This document shows, in pieces, positions 8,946-17,488 of a stretch of 52,883 nt of DNA (position 1 is its first letter; the number at the start of each line of letters is the position of its first letter). Source of the DNA: Planctomycetota bacterium (GTDB lineage Bacteria; Planctomycetota; UBA8108; JACQVS01). Where the stretch lies: positions 1 through 52,883 of the forward strand of contig JANQLS010000176.1 of NCBI GenBank assembly GCA_028280485.1. The letters are read 5' to 3'. The translations under genes were made by a program, and so were the position numbers. The notes under the pieces are model-generated. The model was not told the DNA's origin. It did no database searches and was given only the letters and a program-made list of their open reading frames with translations.

Positions 8946-11033
8946 TCAATACTCCCGTCGCTGACGAGACGACGGAATATTTTCGGCTTCGCGGTATTTG
9001 GTGACGGTTCGGCGTGAGATTTTGATTCCACTTTCGCTTTCGAGGCGTCGTTGGATCTCGATATCACTCAGTGGCTTTTTCTTATCTTCGCCATCGATCA
9101 GGTTTTTGATCTTCTGAATGACGCTTCCCCTGGCTTCCATCGAACCATCTTCTTTTTGGGCTCCCCCCGTAAAGAAGAACTTGAGGGCCTGCAGACCTTG
9201 AGGAGATTGCATGTACTTGCCGCTGATCGCACGACTGATCGTCGAGACGTGAACTCCCACTCGCTCCGCGACGTCGACCATTTTGAGAGGTTTCAAGTGG
9301 GCGATTCCGTGCTTAAAAAATCCGCCCTGAATGTCGACGATCTCACGGGCGATGCGCTCTAAAGTAGATTGTCGTTGGCGGATCGCCGTCAACAGCCACT
9401 CGGCGTTTTCCAACTTCTTCTTGATGAACTTTCGAGTCTCGGGATCTTCCTTCATCTGCTTGTAGAGCTTCAGGTAATAATCACTCACTCGAAGCGGAGG
9501 AAGGTAATCGGAGGTCACTTGTACCTCGAGTTTCCCATCGACTTCATCCACCAAGACGTCGGGCTTGATGTACTGCGGGGCATCCCCACCGTAGAGCTTC
9601 CCGGGAAGAGGATTCAAACTGGCGATAGTTTCTTGTGCTTCTTTAACTTCTTCGATACTCACTCCCAAGGCCCGAGCGATCTTGGGCATCCGGTTGTGAG
9701 CTAAATCATCGAGGAAATCTTCGATAATACGCGTTTCGATGGGGTAAGACTGGTGATCTCGTTCCAGTTGAAGGATCAAACATTCCTTCAGATCCTTACC
9801 GCCGATCCCCGGGGGATCTAAGGTTTGCACAATCGACAGTGCGAGCTGCATGCGATCGAGGGTAGGGAGCTGATCGTCTGAAAATCCCTGTAGAAGCTGC
9901 TGAACATCTTCACTCATGTACTGAAGATCTTCGGGAGAATAATGTGGCTCTGAGTCGTCGGCTGCAGCCTGAGCTTCGCTCTCTTCAATTGCGAGAGCGC
10001 TCTGATCCGTTTCTGCTGGATTCTGCTCTACCTGGGGTAAGGTAGGAGACTCTTCAACCACCTCAGTTGCCCTTGCGGGCTCGGTGGGCTCAAGCGAAAG
10101 CCCATCGGCATACGTTTCTTCCAAGCTAGGCTTAGCCTGCTCTTGCTCGATATGGGAAGAGGAAAGCTTCGGTAGATTATCTAAACTGGAGACCCTTGAA
10201 TCTGTAACGTAATGGGTCCCCGCTCCGAGAGTGAATCCCCCCCGTGATTTGGGTGGAGAGTCAGGAGCTTCTCTTTCACGAGAAGCTCTCTCATTCAAAT
10301 CAGGCGCCGAACCATTTTGAGATGCCTTATCGAGCTGAGCATCTTCCAGCTTGGGGTTTAAAGCTTCAGCGACAGGATCTTCCTGATTGGAACTATATTC
10401 TTTGGCGGGTTCGGCAGGAGAGAGAGAAGGAGGAATCACACTGGCGTCGAGCCCCATCTCCAATCGAATCTCCTCCATGGATTGGCGGATCGATTTTAGG
10501 AGTGAAGCATGAATTTCTTCTAATGGATAGCGCAGATAGCCTCGTTCATCGAGGTTATAGAGGATCTCACGGCAAAGTCCGAGGATTTGATCCACCTCTT
10601 CAGAATCGATCCCGAATCGGGCGAAATCTTCTTCGTTGAGAAGAAGAAGCTGTTCTTCAAGGTGCTCAGCTAAAGATACGGGGCGATCTTCTGTATTGTT
10701 CAGGGCATCGAGCTTTTCGTCTCGATCGGTGTCGAAGGAGCTGCTGAGGCGCTTAGGTCCGATATCATCCTCATCGTGGATGATTTGATCCCATCGCTCG
10801 AGCTGTTCTTCAAATTTGGCTTCTTCAGCTTGGCTCAACTCAGTATCGGCGGGAGTTTCGACGGCCTCAGCCTTATCTTGAACTTCCAGAGCCACGTTGT
10901 CTTCGAGTTCGGTTTCGATACGCTCCTCCAGGTCTAAGGAGTTCATACAGAGAATCTCCATAGACATATACATCTGAGGTGAAAGCGTCTGGATCTGCTT
11001 GAGGGTCTGGGTGAGCCCCAGGTCCATTCTCAT
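8946..11033 (-). CDS. rpoN: RNA polymerase sigma-54 factor
   Basis: All parts of sigma-54 are present. The N-terminal activator-interacting region is Gln/Leu-rich (LTQTLKQIQTLSPQM). The core-binding region is near residues 380-560. The helix-turn-helix is near 575-615 (HVSTISRAISGKYMQSPQG). The RpoN box RRTVTKYRE near 674-682 contacts the -24 element. At 695 residues it is much longer than the usual 450-500; the excess is an acidic, Ser/Pro/Glu-rich insertion near residues 190-370, between the activator region and the core-binding domain. The ATG at 11033 has GGAG seven bases upstream. The last codons share 14 bases with the neighbouring A1 repeats. Confidence 0.95.
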   Translation of the reverse strand: MRMDLGLTQTLKQIQTLSPQMYMSMEILCMNSLDLEERIETELEDNVALEVQDKAEAVETPADTELSQAEEAKFEEQLERWDQIIHDEDDIGPKRLSSSFDTDRDEKLDALNNTEDRPVSLAEHLEEQLLLLNEEDFARFGIDSEEVDQILGLCREILYNLDERGYLRYPLEEIHASLLKSIRQSMEEIRLEMGLDASVIPPSLSPAEPAKEYSSNQEDPVAEALNPKLEDAQLDKASQNGSAPDLNERASREREAPDSPPKSRGGFTLGAGTHYVTDSRVSSLDNLPKLSSSHIEQEQAKPSLEETYADGLSLEPTEPARATEVVEESPTLPQVEQNPAETDQSALAIEESEAQAAADDSEPHYSPEDLQYMSEDVQQLLQGFSDDQLPTLDRMQLALSIVQTLDPPGIGGKDLKECLILQLERDHQSYPIETRIIEDFLDDLAHNRMPKIARALGVSIEEVKEAQETIASLNPLPGKLYGGDAPQYIKPDVLVDEVDGKLEVQVTSDYLPPLRVSDYYLKLYKQMKEDPETRKFIKKKLENAEWLLTAIRQRQSTLERIAREIVDIQGGFFKHGIAHLKPLKMVDVAERVGVHVSTISRAISGKYMQSPQGLQALKFFFTGGAQKEDGSMEARGSVIQKIKNLIDGEDKKKPLSDIEIQRRLESESGIKISRRTVTKYREAENIPSSRQRREY

Positions 11034-11505
11034 GCTAAATCTCCAAAACCAAACCAGGCCGTAAATACGGCTCTAAACAACTGAAAATAAAAGACTTAAA
11101 ACAGACCCCCGGGTGGAATTTGCAAGACACCTACCGTCGGGGGCAACCTTCGGAAGTGAATGGGAACTCTGACTGGAACCCCATTTTTGGTTCACTCATA
11201 CCTAAAATCGACGTGATTGAGGGTGGAACTTGATAAGGTTCTGCTGGAACCTTAGCAAATCTTTTTCCATTCGCTCAAAATCTGTAGTTAGTATAGATCT
11301 ATCCCGCGGCTCCGTCAAGCTAACAGTCACCCCAAGGCAATTATTTAAAAGACCTTAGGATATTTCCCCCTAAAATAAAAAATGTCTTGATGTCGATAAA
11401 AGGGAGGGGTGATTGGAGATAGGGGGATTTTCCACTGCCAAAAGGGACTGGCTAGTTTCGTTGAGCTTAGTGAGATTAGGAATCCAATCTAATGGTAACT
11501 GGGCC
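11034..11505. other. upstream region of rpoN, no gene seen
   Basis: This is the leader and promoter region of rpoN, downstream of lnt. A CCCCCG/CGGGGG inverted repeat near 11106-11147 could form a hairpin in the rpoN leader. No convincing sigma-70 or sigma-54 promoter was found by eye, and no open frame is supported. Confidence 0.4.
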
Positions 11506-11673
11506 TTAACTAGCCCGAAGCGCTAGCGAGGGGCCCTCTTGGGTCCGCAAAGAAGCATCATTTAGCAAGATTAACTGGATCAGTATTACGATATCGTTTC
11601 GTACGGCTCGAAGGTCGAGCCTACCACTACGACTCGCGGAGCGAGCCTACTACTAGCGCTTCGGGCTAGTTAA
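11506..11673. repeat. A1 inverted pair enclosing two family B-like hairpins
   Basis: The left arm, 11506-11533, reads TTAACTAGCCCGAAGCGCTA. The right arm, 11653-11673, is its reverse complement. Between them are two triloop hairpins: 11605-11621 (GGCTCGA-AGG-TCGAGCC) and 11633-11645 (CTCGC-GGA-GCGAG), each followed by a CTAC tail. The right arm lies inside the lnt reading frame and supplies its last codons and stop. Confidence 0.75.
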
Positions 11674-13344
11674 TGAATTCCGCTTTATAAACAACACGAA
11701 CCCCACCACGATCACCAACCACGAGAAGTGATGTCCCAGCGATGAATAGAAGCTATAGGCGCGGACGGCTTTCAATTTCACGACCTTATCCTCTGCTTTC
11801 CACACCGCCGTCCGTTGGTCGAAAGCTCCGGTGATCTCGACCACACCCGAGGGGCCTACGTTGGTACATCGAATCAAGGGCACTCGATTCTCGATACAGC
11901 GCATCCTGAGAACGGATTCATGCTGGCGGATGTGAGCGGTCTGCCCGTACCAAATATCTTCGGTGATGTTCACCAAGAAGTCAGAATCACCTAGTTGATG
12001 TCGAAAATAACTGGGTAAAACCGCTTCATAACAAATCAAGATCTTAAACTTGGCTGACGCTTCCCCTGACTCTCCACTTTGTGATTTCAAGGGTAGAGTG
12101 AAGGTTGGGTTGTCTTCACCCGCCTGAAGAGTCCCAACTTGCACTCGGTCGAGGATCCAATCGGGGTAGTAGTCTTGAAGGGGAAGCATCTCACCGAAGA
12201 GAAGTCGTTTTCGCTTGTGGTAAAGGGACGCACGAGTCTCAAGATCATCAGCTGAATTCGTACCTGCGCCTAAAAATGCCTTTGGCTCGATAAAGGCAGC
12301 GGAATTCCAAGCCTGATCGCGTTTTCTATTCTGCGGATTTGGCAGATAGGAACTGCCACCCACGACCAATGGCACCGTTATGGGATCAAAGGACAGTCTC
12401 TGATCTAATCTCCGAATGTGCTTAAGAGGGTCTTCCCCCGAAACAGGATGAAAAGCAACCAGAGGATACGCCCCTTCAATCCAAACGACCAAATCCTGAG
12501 CGCCATTTTTGATGAGAGCTTGAGTCCGATTGAGATGGTCCAGGGCAAACTTGACTCTTCCAGGGCTATCGGAAGCATGCTTCACCTCAGGTCGGGCCAT
12601 GGGCTGGATCACGCCCGCCGAGACCTCCGGGGCTTCAGCAATTTGCTGATTCAGGTTCTCAACCCTGAAGAAACCGTAAACATTAAGAAAGAGAATCAGC
12701 AAGACCACCGAAGTCACGGTGATCTTAGGAAAGGCACTCTTCCCTTTTTTCCACTCCCAAAGGAGGTATAACGATGCATTCCCCAACAGGACGACATAAC
12801 TGAGACCACTCGCTCCAAATATGTCAGCGGCTTGGCTCAGCCATTCGCGCTGATAAAAAACACCGCCAAAATGCCAGGGGAACAAGCGAGGAAAGTAAAA
12901 TTCGATTCCCACCCAGATCAGAATGACCGCGTGAATGTGGATGGGCTTTCGGCACTTTCCGAGTAAGAGCCCTAAAATTCCCCAACTCAGAGCCGAAAAA
13001 GCTAGCCACGCTAAAAAGAATAGACTGGCGATAAAAAACCCGAGCTGGCTAAACGAATTGATCGCAAAGCCAATCCACCAAAAGCCAAATCCTTCGATGA
13101 GGGCTCCGCCCAACCATCCGTAAAAGAATCCCTTTTTGCCTCCCGCTCCTCGGAGCGTTAAAAAAAATGGAATCATTGTAAGCCAAACCAGATAATCTTG
13201 GTCTCCATCGGGGAAGGCCGTCACCATCAGGAAGGCGGAGAGGCCAAGAGCGACCAAAATCCCGAATGGATGCTGGATGGCAGGAGGGATGAGGCTCGAA
13301 TGGGATTCAGAAGGTGTTTCAGGGGAAGTGGAAGAGGTGGTCAT
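11653..13344 (-). CDS. lnt: apolipoprotein N-acyltransferase
   Basis: This enzyme adds the third acyl chain to the N-terminal cysteine of lipoproteins in the cytoplasmic membrane. About six membrane helices occupy residues 28-226, then a carbon-nitrogen hydrolase domain, then a final helix near 540-556. The catalytic triad is visible: Glu290 in VVWIEGAYP, Lys377 in YHKRKRLLFGE and Cys438 in ILICYEAVLP. The 563-residue length is slightly above the usual 500-520. The start is ATG. The last residues, SLTSPKR, and the TAG stop are encoded by an A1 repeat arm, so the tail after the last helix looks acquired and is probably not functional. Confidence 0.93.
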   Translation of the reverse strand: MTTSSTSPETPSESHSSLIPPAIQHPFGILVALGLSAFLMVTAFPDGDQDYLVWLTMIPFFLTLRGAGGKKGFFYGWLGGALIEGFGFWWIGFAINSFSQLGFFIASLFFLAWLAFSALSWGILGLLLGKCRKPIHIHAVILIWVGIEFYFPRLFPWHFGGVFYQREWLSQAADIFGASGLSYVVLLGNASLYLLWEWKKGKSAFPKITVTSVVLLILFLNVYGFFRVENLNQQIAEAPEVSAGVIQPMARPEVKHASDSPGRVKFALDHLNRTQALIKNGAQDLVVWIEGAYPLVAFHPVSGEDPLKHIRRLDQRLSFDPITVPLVVGGSSYLPNPQNRKRDQAWNSAAFIEPKAFLGAGTNSADDLETRASLYHKRKRLLFGEMLPLQDYYPDWILDRVQVGTLQAGEDNPTFTLPLKSQSGESGEASAKFKILICYEAVLPSYFRHQLGDSDFLVNITEDIWYGQTAHIRQHESVLRMRCIENRVPLIRCTNVGPSGVVEITGAFDQRTAVWKAEDKVVKLKAVRAYSFYSSLGHHFSWLVIVVGFVLFIKRNSLTSPKR

Positions 13345-13570
13345 TAAAATCCGCTCGATTATAACTCAACGCGACTCCGAGGGAGCCAACGGCTAATTCG
13401 GCAAAAACAGCTCCCATGTTAGACGTAGAAGGCCCCTCGTCAATGATTTCAGACCTTCTGTGGCTTTGAAATATTGATTTAAACGGCCGAAAGAGTACCC
13501 TGGCTGTCTAAGAATTCCATTTTCTTAAAGAAGAAGAGAAGTTTTAACCCTCCAAGAGGAGATCTGTAGC

Positions 13571-16500
13571 TTGCTTCCCACGTATTCGCAATTTGAACGT
13601 AGAGAGCTTCTTGCTTGTAGGCTCTCTCGCCGATTCCTCGTTTTAGCAGCACTCCTCCTAGGAAGTTTGAGCTCGAGCATCATCGCTCAAGAAGAAAAAG
13701 ATGAAACTCCCCTTTCGGAATCTCCGATCACGGAACGTACGGGGAACATTCAACCCTTGGGCCCGCCCCTCTTTCCCTTTTACGATCACTACCTTCGAAA
13801 ATCAGACCAGACGGAAATTTTAAACGTTCTCTATCTCTACCGTTCGACGGAACGTCCCAATGGAGATGAATCAACGTTTCTTCTTCCGTTCTATTACAGG
13901 CAAAAGCAAGAAACACCTCGCGATAACCGCTTTCATTTATTTCCGCTTCTTTACTTCAGTCGAGATAGCGAAGAACATCAATACAACTTCTCTCCTCTTT
14001 ACTTTCACTCCTTGTCGAAAGAAGCGGAGCATCGGTTTTTAAATCCGCTTTGGTACAACTACAAAAACTTTGAAGAGAACACCAACACCCATCACGTTCT
14101 CTTTCCATTGAGCTCCTTTACCTCCAGCAATAAACCCGACGAAGAGCCCAATTCGGGCTTCCGAGTGGGATTGTGGAGAACCTTAGAAGTCGCTCAAGCC
14201 TACTCAACCGAGCGCGAGACTCGAGTCAACGTCTTAAGCTTGTTCGATATTTACGGAGATTCAAAAACTCCCCTAGCTCTGTTTCGACATAAGAGAACTC
14301 CGAGCGCCACTCACACTCATTTGTTCCCATTATTTTGGAGCGGAGGTACGGACCGAAGCGCCTATACGATGCTCTTCCCGGCTTACGGATACTCCAAATT
14401 AGGGACTCAGAGTGATCATTGGTTCCCTCTTATCTTGTCCCGGTTCGGCGGAAGGGAAGAAGGAATCAGTCGACAAGATGTTTTATTCCCCCTGATTCAA
14501 AGAAGAACACGCCCCGGTTATTCCCGCTTTCGTTTTTCTCCCTTATTCGATTACGAATGGACCCCTGAACATCGAAGTTGGGGTTTACTGAATGTCATCT
14601 TGGGGAATATTCTTTACCAAAATGACTACACGCATGAGACTGATAAAACCGCTCACTCCTTCTTATCTCCTTTGGGCCGAGTCGATTTCGAGCCCGACGG
14701 ATCGAAAGGACACGCAAGATTCTTACCGTTTTATTGGGATTCATTCGATAACGATTCTCGATTTATTTGGGGAACAACCTTCCTCAATTATCAATGGCGA
14801 GCGGGCAAGAAACTGGAGTACGAATTTCTCTACGGCATGCCAACCTACTTCCATTGGGGAAGTCCCAATGATTATTTTGGCATGGGCTTTCCTCTGTACT
14901 GGGAAGGTTATCGTCGGCCTCACGCCTGGAATCTCTTTATTCCCTTTTACTTTTCATTCTCAACTCGCGCGTCGCACGGCGTTCATGTCTTCCCCTTATT
15001 CAGTTACAACAACTACCCCTCCGAAGTGCAGCTTTCGCTTTTGGGCCCTCTCCTTATTCATCAACAGTTCTACAATCACCTAGAAGAGTCGGATGGTTTT
15101 TCCACCTCGTTGTTGTGGCCATTCATCCAAGTTAAAAACCGCTCGAATGGCTACCACTACCGCCTCCTGCCTTTGGGTTGGATAGGAAAAGAAGACGAGG
15201 AACGAGACTTCTTATTGTTCCCCCTTCTTTACCGTCAATGGGGAGGAGACCGATCACAGAATTATTTCTTCCCAGTCTACGGTCGGTATGATTCTAAAAA
15301 GTTAACCCGCGATTTTTATGGCTTAGGTACTTACGTTAAAACCGAAGAAAGAACCGAAGAAGGCGAAGTTTTTAGAACGAGCACTGACGTTCTTTGGCCT
15401 CTTTATTCCAATCAAACGAATAAGAAGACGAACCTCAAGCATCAGCGTCTTCTGCCTCTGGGATATTGGAATACGGAGTCACCCTTAGTCGATCGTAAAA
15501 TTGTGGGGCCTTTTTATTACGGGCACCGAGTCGATACTGAGGAAACGCGGAAGAAAGCGAACCTGTTCATGGGAAATCTTTTCCTTTCCCTTGAAACTCA
15601 ACGCCCCATCAAACCCAAGCGCAAATTGTCTCCATTGAAGGCCAAGGCCGAGGCGATCCCCACCGAGAAAGCTCCTAACTCTCACTTTAAAACCGTGGCT
15701 TCAGAGAAAGGGGTTCTTTGGCCTTTGACCCGTTGGGGAAAAAATGAACAAGGGGAAGAGTCGAGTTGGGTCCTGCCGTTTTTCTACCGAACGAAATCCC
15801 CCGAAGCATCATCATTGGGTTTGTTCCCCTTCTTTTTCAACGATGAGATGAAGGATCGTTACAACCCCAGTTACTTCCGTTACTTTTACCTCTTCGCTCG
15901 CGATAAATGGCCTAACGGACATCGGTTCAGTATTTTGCAATTAGCCTTTGACTGGATGGCCGATGAAAAACGGGAGAGTTACCGTTGGCGAGCTCTTTAT
16001 CCCTTGATGGAAAACTCTTGGGACAAAGAAGGATATTCGTATCAACTCACGCCCCTACTTCAGGGTGAAGTCCGCGAGCAAGGTGGAATTAAAAAATCGA
16101 GCCACTTCCTCTTCCCACTTCTGTGGTTCGGCTCGGAGAAAAACAAGGGTCCTAACGACACCTACGAATCTCAAAGCGATCATTTCCTGTTATTCCCACT
16201 CTACGGATACAGTGAGAAGGAATTGAGAACGACCCACAACTTCCTCTTGCCCTTCTTCCATGCCGTCGACGGAGTGAACTCCTTCAAATTCCAGGTCCGG
16301 CCCTTTATTTACTACCGCAACGATCCTGAGGAACACTCCTTTCGGTTCTGGCCTTTCCATACCTTCGAAAGTGGAGAATCGGCAGGAGAATGGTGGGTTT
16401 CAAAATACCTTTTCCTCTCGAGAACTTCGGTTAAAAAGGAGAGCCACGAATTTCGTTTAGATCCCTTTATCTTCCGCACTTCAAGCACTCCAGATTCTTT

Positions 16501-16990
16501 CGGTATCGGGGGACTCTTCGAGCTTTGGGCTTACGATCGAAAGGGAGCTGAAACCGATATGCGTATGTTGCCCTTCCTTTATGGTTACTCCCACCAAAAG
16601 GAAGCGGGCTTAGATTTCTTCCCCTTCTACCACAGCCGAAATAACGGCGACCGTCCGATCCAATTCTTAAATCCCTTGCGCCTCTTTTATCTCTCCAGCC
16701 ATCTGAGAGGAAACGATTACCAGTATACTTCGTTCTTAACTTTACTCAGTGAGTATGAATCGAACGCCAAACGCCCCGAGTATAGCGACTTCCGATTCTT
16801 GTTCCGCTTGATCCAAAGGACGAAGACCGAAACATCCTCCACCTTCGCGTTCTATCCTTTCTTCAGATATCACCGCGACGATGCCGAACTGAGTAAGCAA
16901 ATCTTTTGTTTATTCCCGGGATATCGTTACGAAGAGCGAGCGGGAAAAGGAAGGCATTATCTATTCTGGTTTATTCCCATCAGTGGGTGA
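13571..16990 (+). CDS. large secreted protein of short aromatic-proline repeats
   Basis: This 1139-residue protein starts with TTG, with AGAGGAG nine bases upstream. No in-frame ATG precedes the signal peptide, whose hydrophobic core is near residues 22-36 and which ends around SIIAQEE. The rest is a chain of about thirty units built on a hydrophobic-x-Pro-Leu/Phe-x-aromatic motif, such as LFPLLY, LLPFYY, FSPLYF and VLWPLY. Units are spaced about 15-30 residues apart and separated by charged or glycine-rich loops. Each unit could form a pair of beta strands, suggesting a solenoid or outer-membrane fold. There is no catalytic motif, transmembrane helix or terminal aromatic residue of a classical porin. 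The family is not recognised. It diverges from lnt and converges on the DCC gene. Confidence 0.8.
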   Translation: MLPTYSQFERRELLACRLSRRFLVLAALLLGSLSSSIIAQEEKDETPLSESPITERTGNIQPLGPPLFPFYDHYLRKSDQTEILNVLYLYRSTERPNGDESTFLLPFYYRQKQETPRDNRFHLFPLLYFSRDSEEHQYNFSPLYFHSLSKEAEHRFLNPLWYNYKNFEENTNTHHVLFPLSSFTSSNKPDEEPNSGFRVGLWRTLEVAQAYSTERETRVNVLSLFDIYGDSKTPLALFRHKRTPSATHTHLFPLFWSGGTDRSAYTMLFPAYGYSKLGTQSDHWFPLILSRFGGREEGISRQDVLFPLIQRRTRPGYSRFRFSPLFDYEWTPEHRSWGLLNVILGNILYQNDYTHETDKTAHSFLSPLGRVDFEPDGSKGHARFLPFYWDSFDNDSRFIWGTTFLNYQWRAGKKLEYEFLYGMPTYFHWGSPNDYFGMGFPLYWEGYRRPHAWNLFIPFYFSFSTRASHGVHVFPLFSYNNYPSEVQLSLLGPLLIHQQFYNHLEESDGFSTSLLWPFIQVKNRSNGYHYRLLPLGWIGKEDEERDFLLFPLLYRQWGGDRSQNYFFPVYGRYDSKKLTRDFYGLGTYVKTEERTEEGEVFRTSTDVLWPLYSNQTNKKTNLKHQRLLPLGYWNTESPLVDRKIVGPFYYGHRVDTEETRKKANLFMGNLFLSLETQRPIKPKRKLSPLKAKAEAIPTEKAPNSHFKTVASEKGVLWPLTRWGKNEQGEESSWVLPFFYRTKSPEASSLGLFPFFFNDEMKDRYNPSYFRYFYLFARDKWPNGHRFSILQLAFDWMADEKRESYRWRALYPLMENSWDKEGYSYQLTPLLQGEVREQGGIKKSSHFLFPLLWFGSEKNKGPNDTYESQSDHFLLFPLYGYSEKELRTTHNFLLPFFHAVDGVNSFKFQVRPFIYYRNDPEEHSFRFWPFHTFESGESAGEWWVSKYLFLSRTSVKKESHEFRLDPFIFRTSSTPDSFGIGGLFELWAYDRKGAETDMRMLPFLYGYSHQKEAGLDFFPFYHSRNNGDRPIQFLNPLRLFYLSSHLRGNDYQYTSFLTLLSEYESNAKRPEYSDFRFLFRLIQRTKTETSSTFAFYPFFRYHRDDAELSKQIFCLFPGYRYEERAGKGRHYLFWFIPISG

Positions 16991-17001
16991 GGAGAAAGGG
17001 A

Positions 17002-17448
17002 TTAATCTAAAATCCTCTTCTTGAGTTCCTCGCTTGGGATCCTACAAGATTCTTCTTTTCCAAAGATTTTGTATCGATTTCCCGCCACCATATTGTAGAG
17101 GAAGTCACGAAGGATCCGAGGAATCAGCCACCCGATTCCCAAGACGGGCCAAGGCATTCGGAAATATTTAACGATCTTGAGCACGGCCGTCGATCGATAG
17201 TAGGCTCGTCCCTCCTCAATAAACACCATCGTGTCGAAATCGTCGGTTGGCATACCACAGGCTTCTAAAATAGCTTGCCCGGAGGCGCTCTGAAGGGAGG
17301 CAAAGAGAAGCTTTCCCTCGCGGTCTCTTTTATGGGCGAAGGGAATCCAACGGCTGCAAATCTTACACACACCATCAAAAAGAATTACGCGGTCTTCAAG
17401 CGTCAAAAAATCGGGGAGGGTATCTCGGATGTCGTTCTTTTCGTTCAT
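17002..17448 (-). CDS. DCC-family thiol-disulfide oxidoreductase (DUF393)
   Basis: The product is 148 residues, typical of the DUF393 family. The hallmark DGVCKIC is at residues 25-31, with the CxxC pair at Cys28 and Cys31. The family-typical segments F.ASLQS..G and STAVLKI follow, as does a hydrophobic stretch near 98-116. The start is ATG. These proteins are predicted thiol-disulfide oxidoreductases; the partner is unknown. The gene ends 11 bases from the stop of the converging repeat protein and lies 40 bases downstream of the TPR lipoprotein gene. Confidence 0.85.
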   Translation of the reverse strand: MNEKNDIRDTLPDFLTLEDRVILFDGVCKICSRWIPFAHKRDREGKLLFASLQSASGQAILEACGMPTDDFDTMVFIEEGRAYYRSTAVLKIVKYFRMPWPVLGIGWLIPRILRDFLYNMVAGNRYKIFGKEESCRIPSEELKKRILD

Positions 17449-17488
17449 GGCATCCTATAAACCGTCTGATATGGGCGGGGATAACCAG

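Noticed and set aside
11100..11160. Possible sigma-54 promoter upstream of rpoN
   Set aside because: GG and GC pairs exist but not at the required 10-base spacing.
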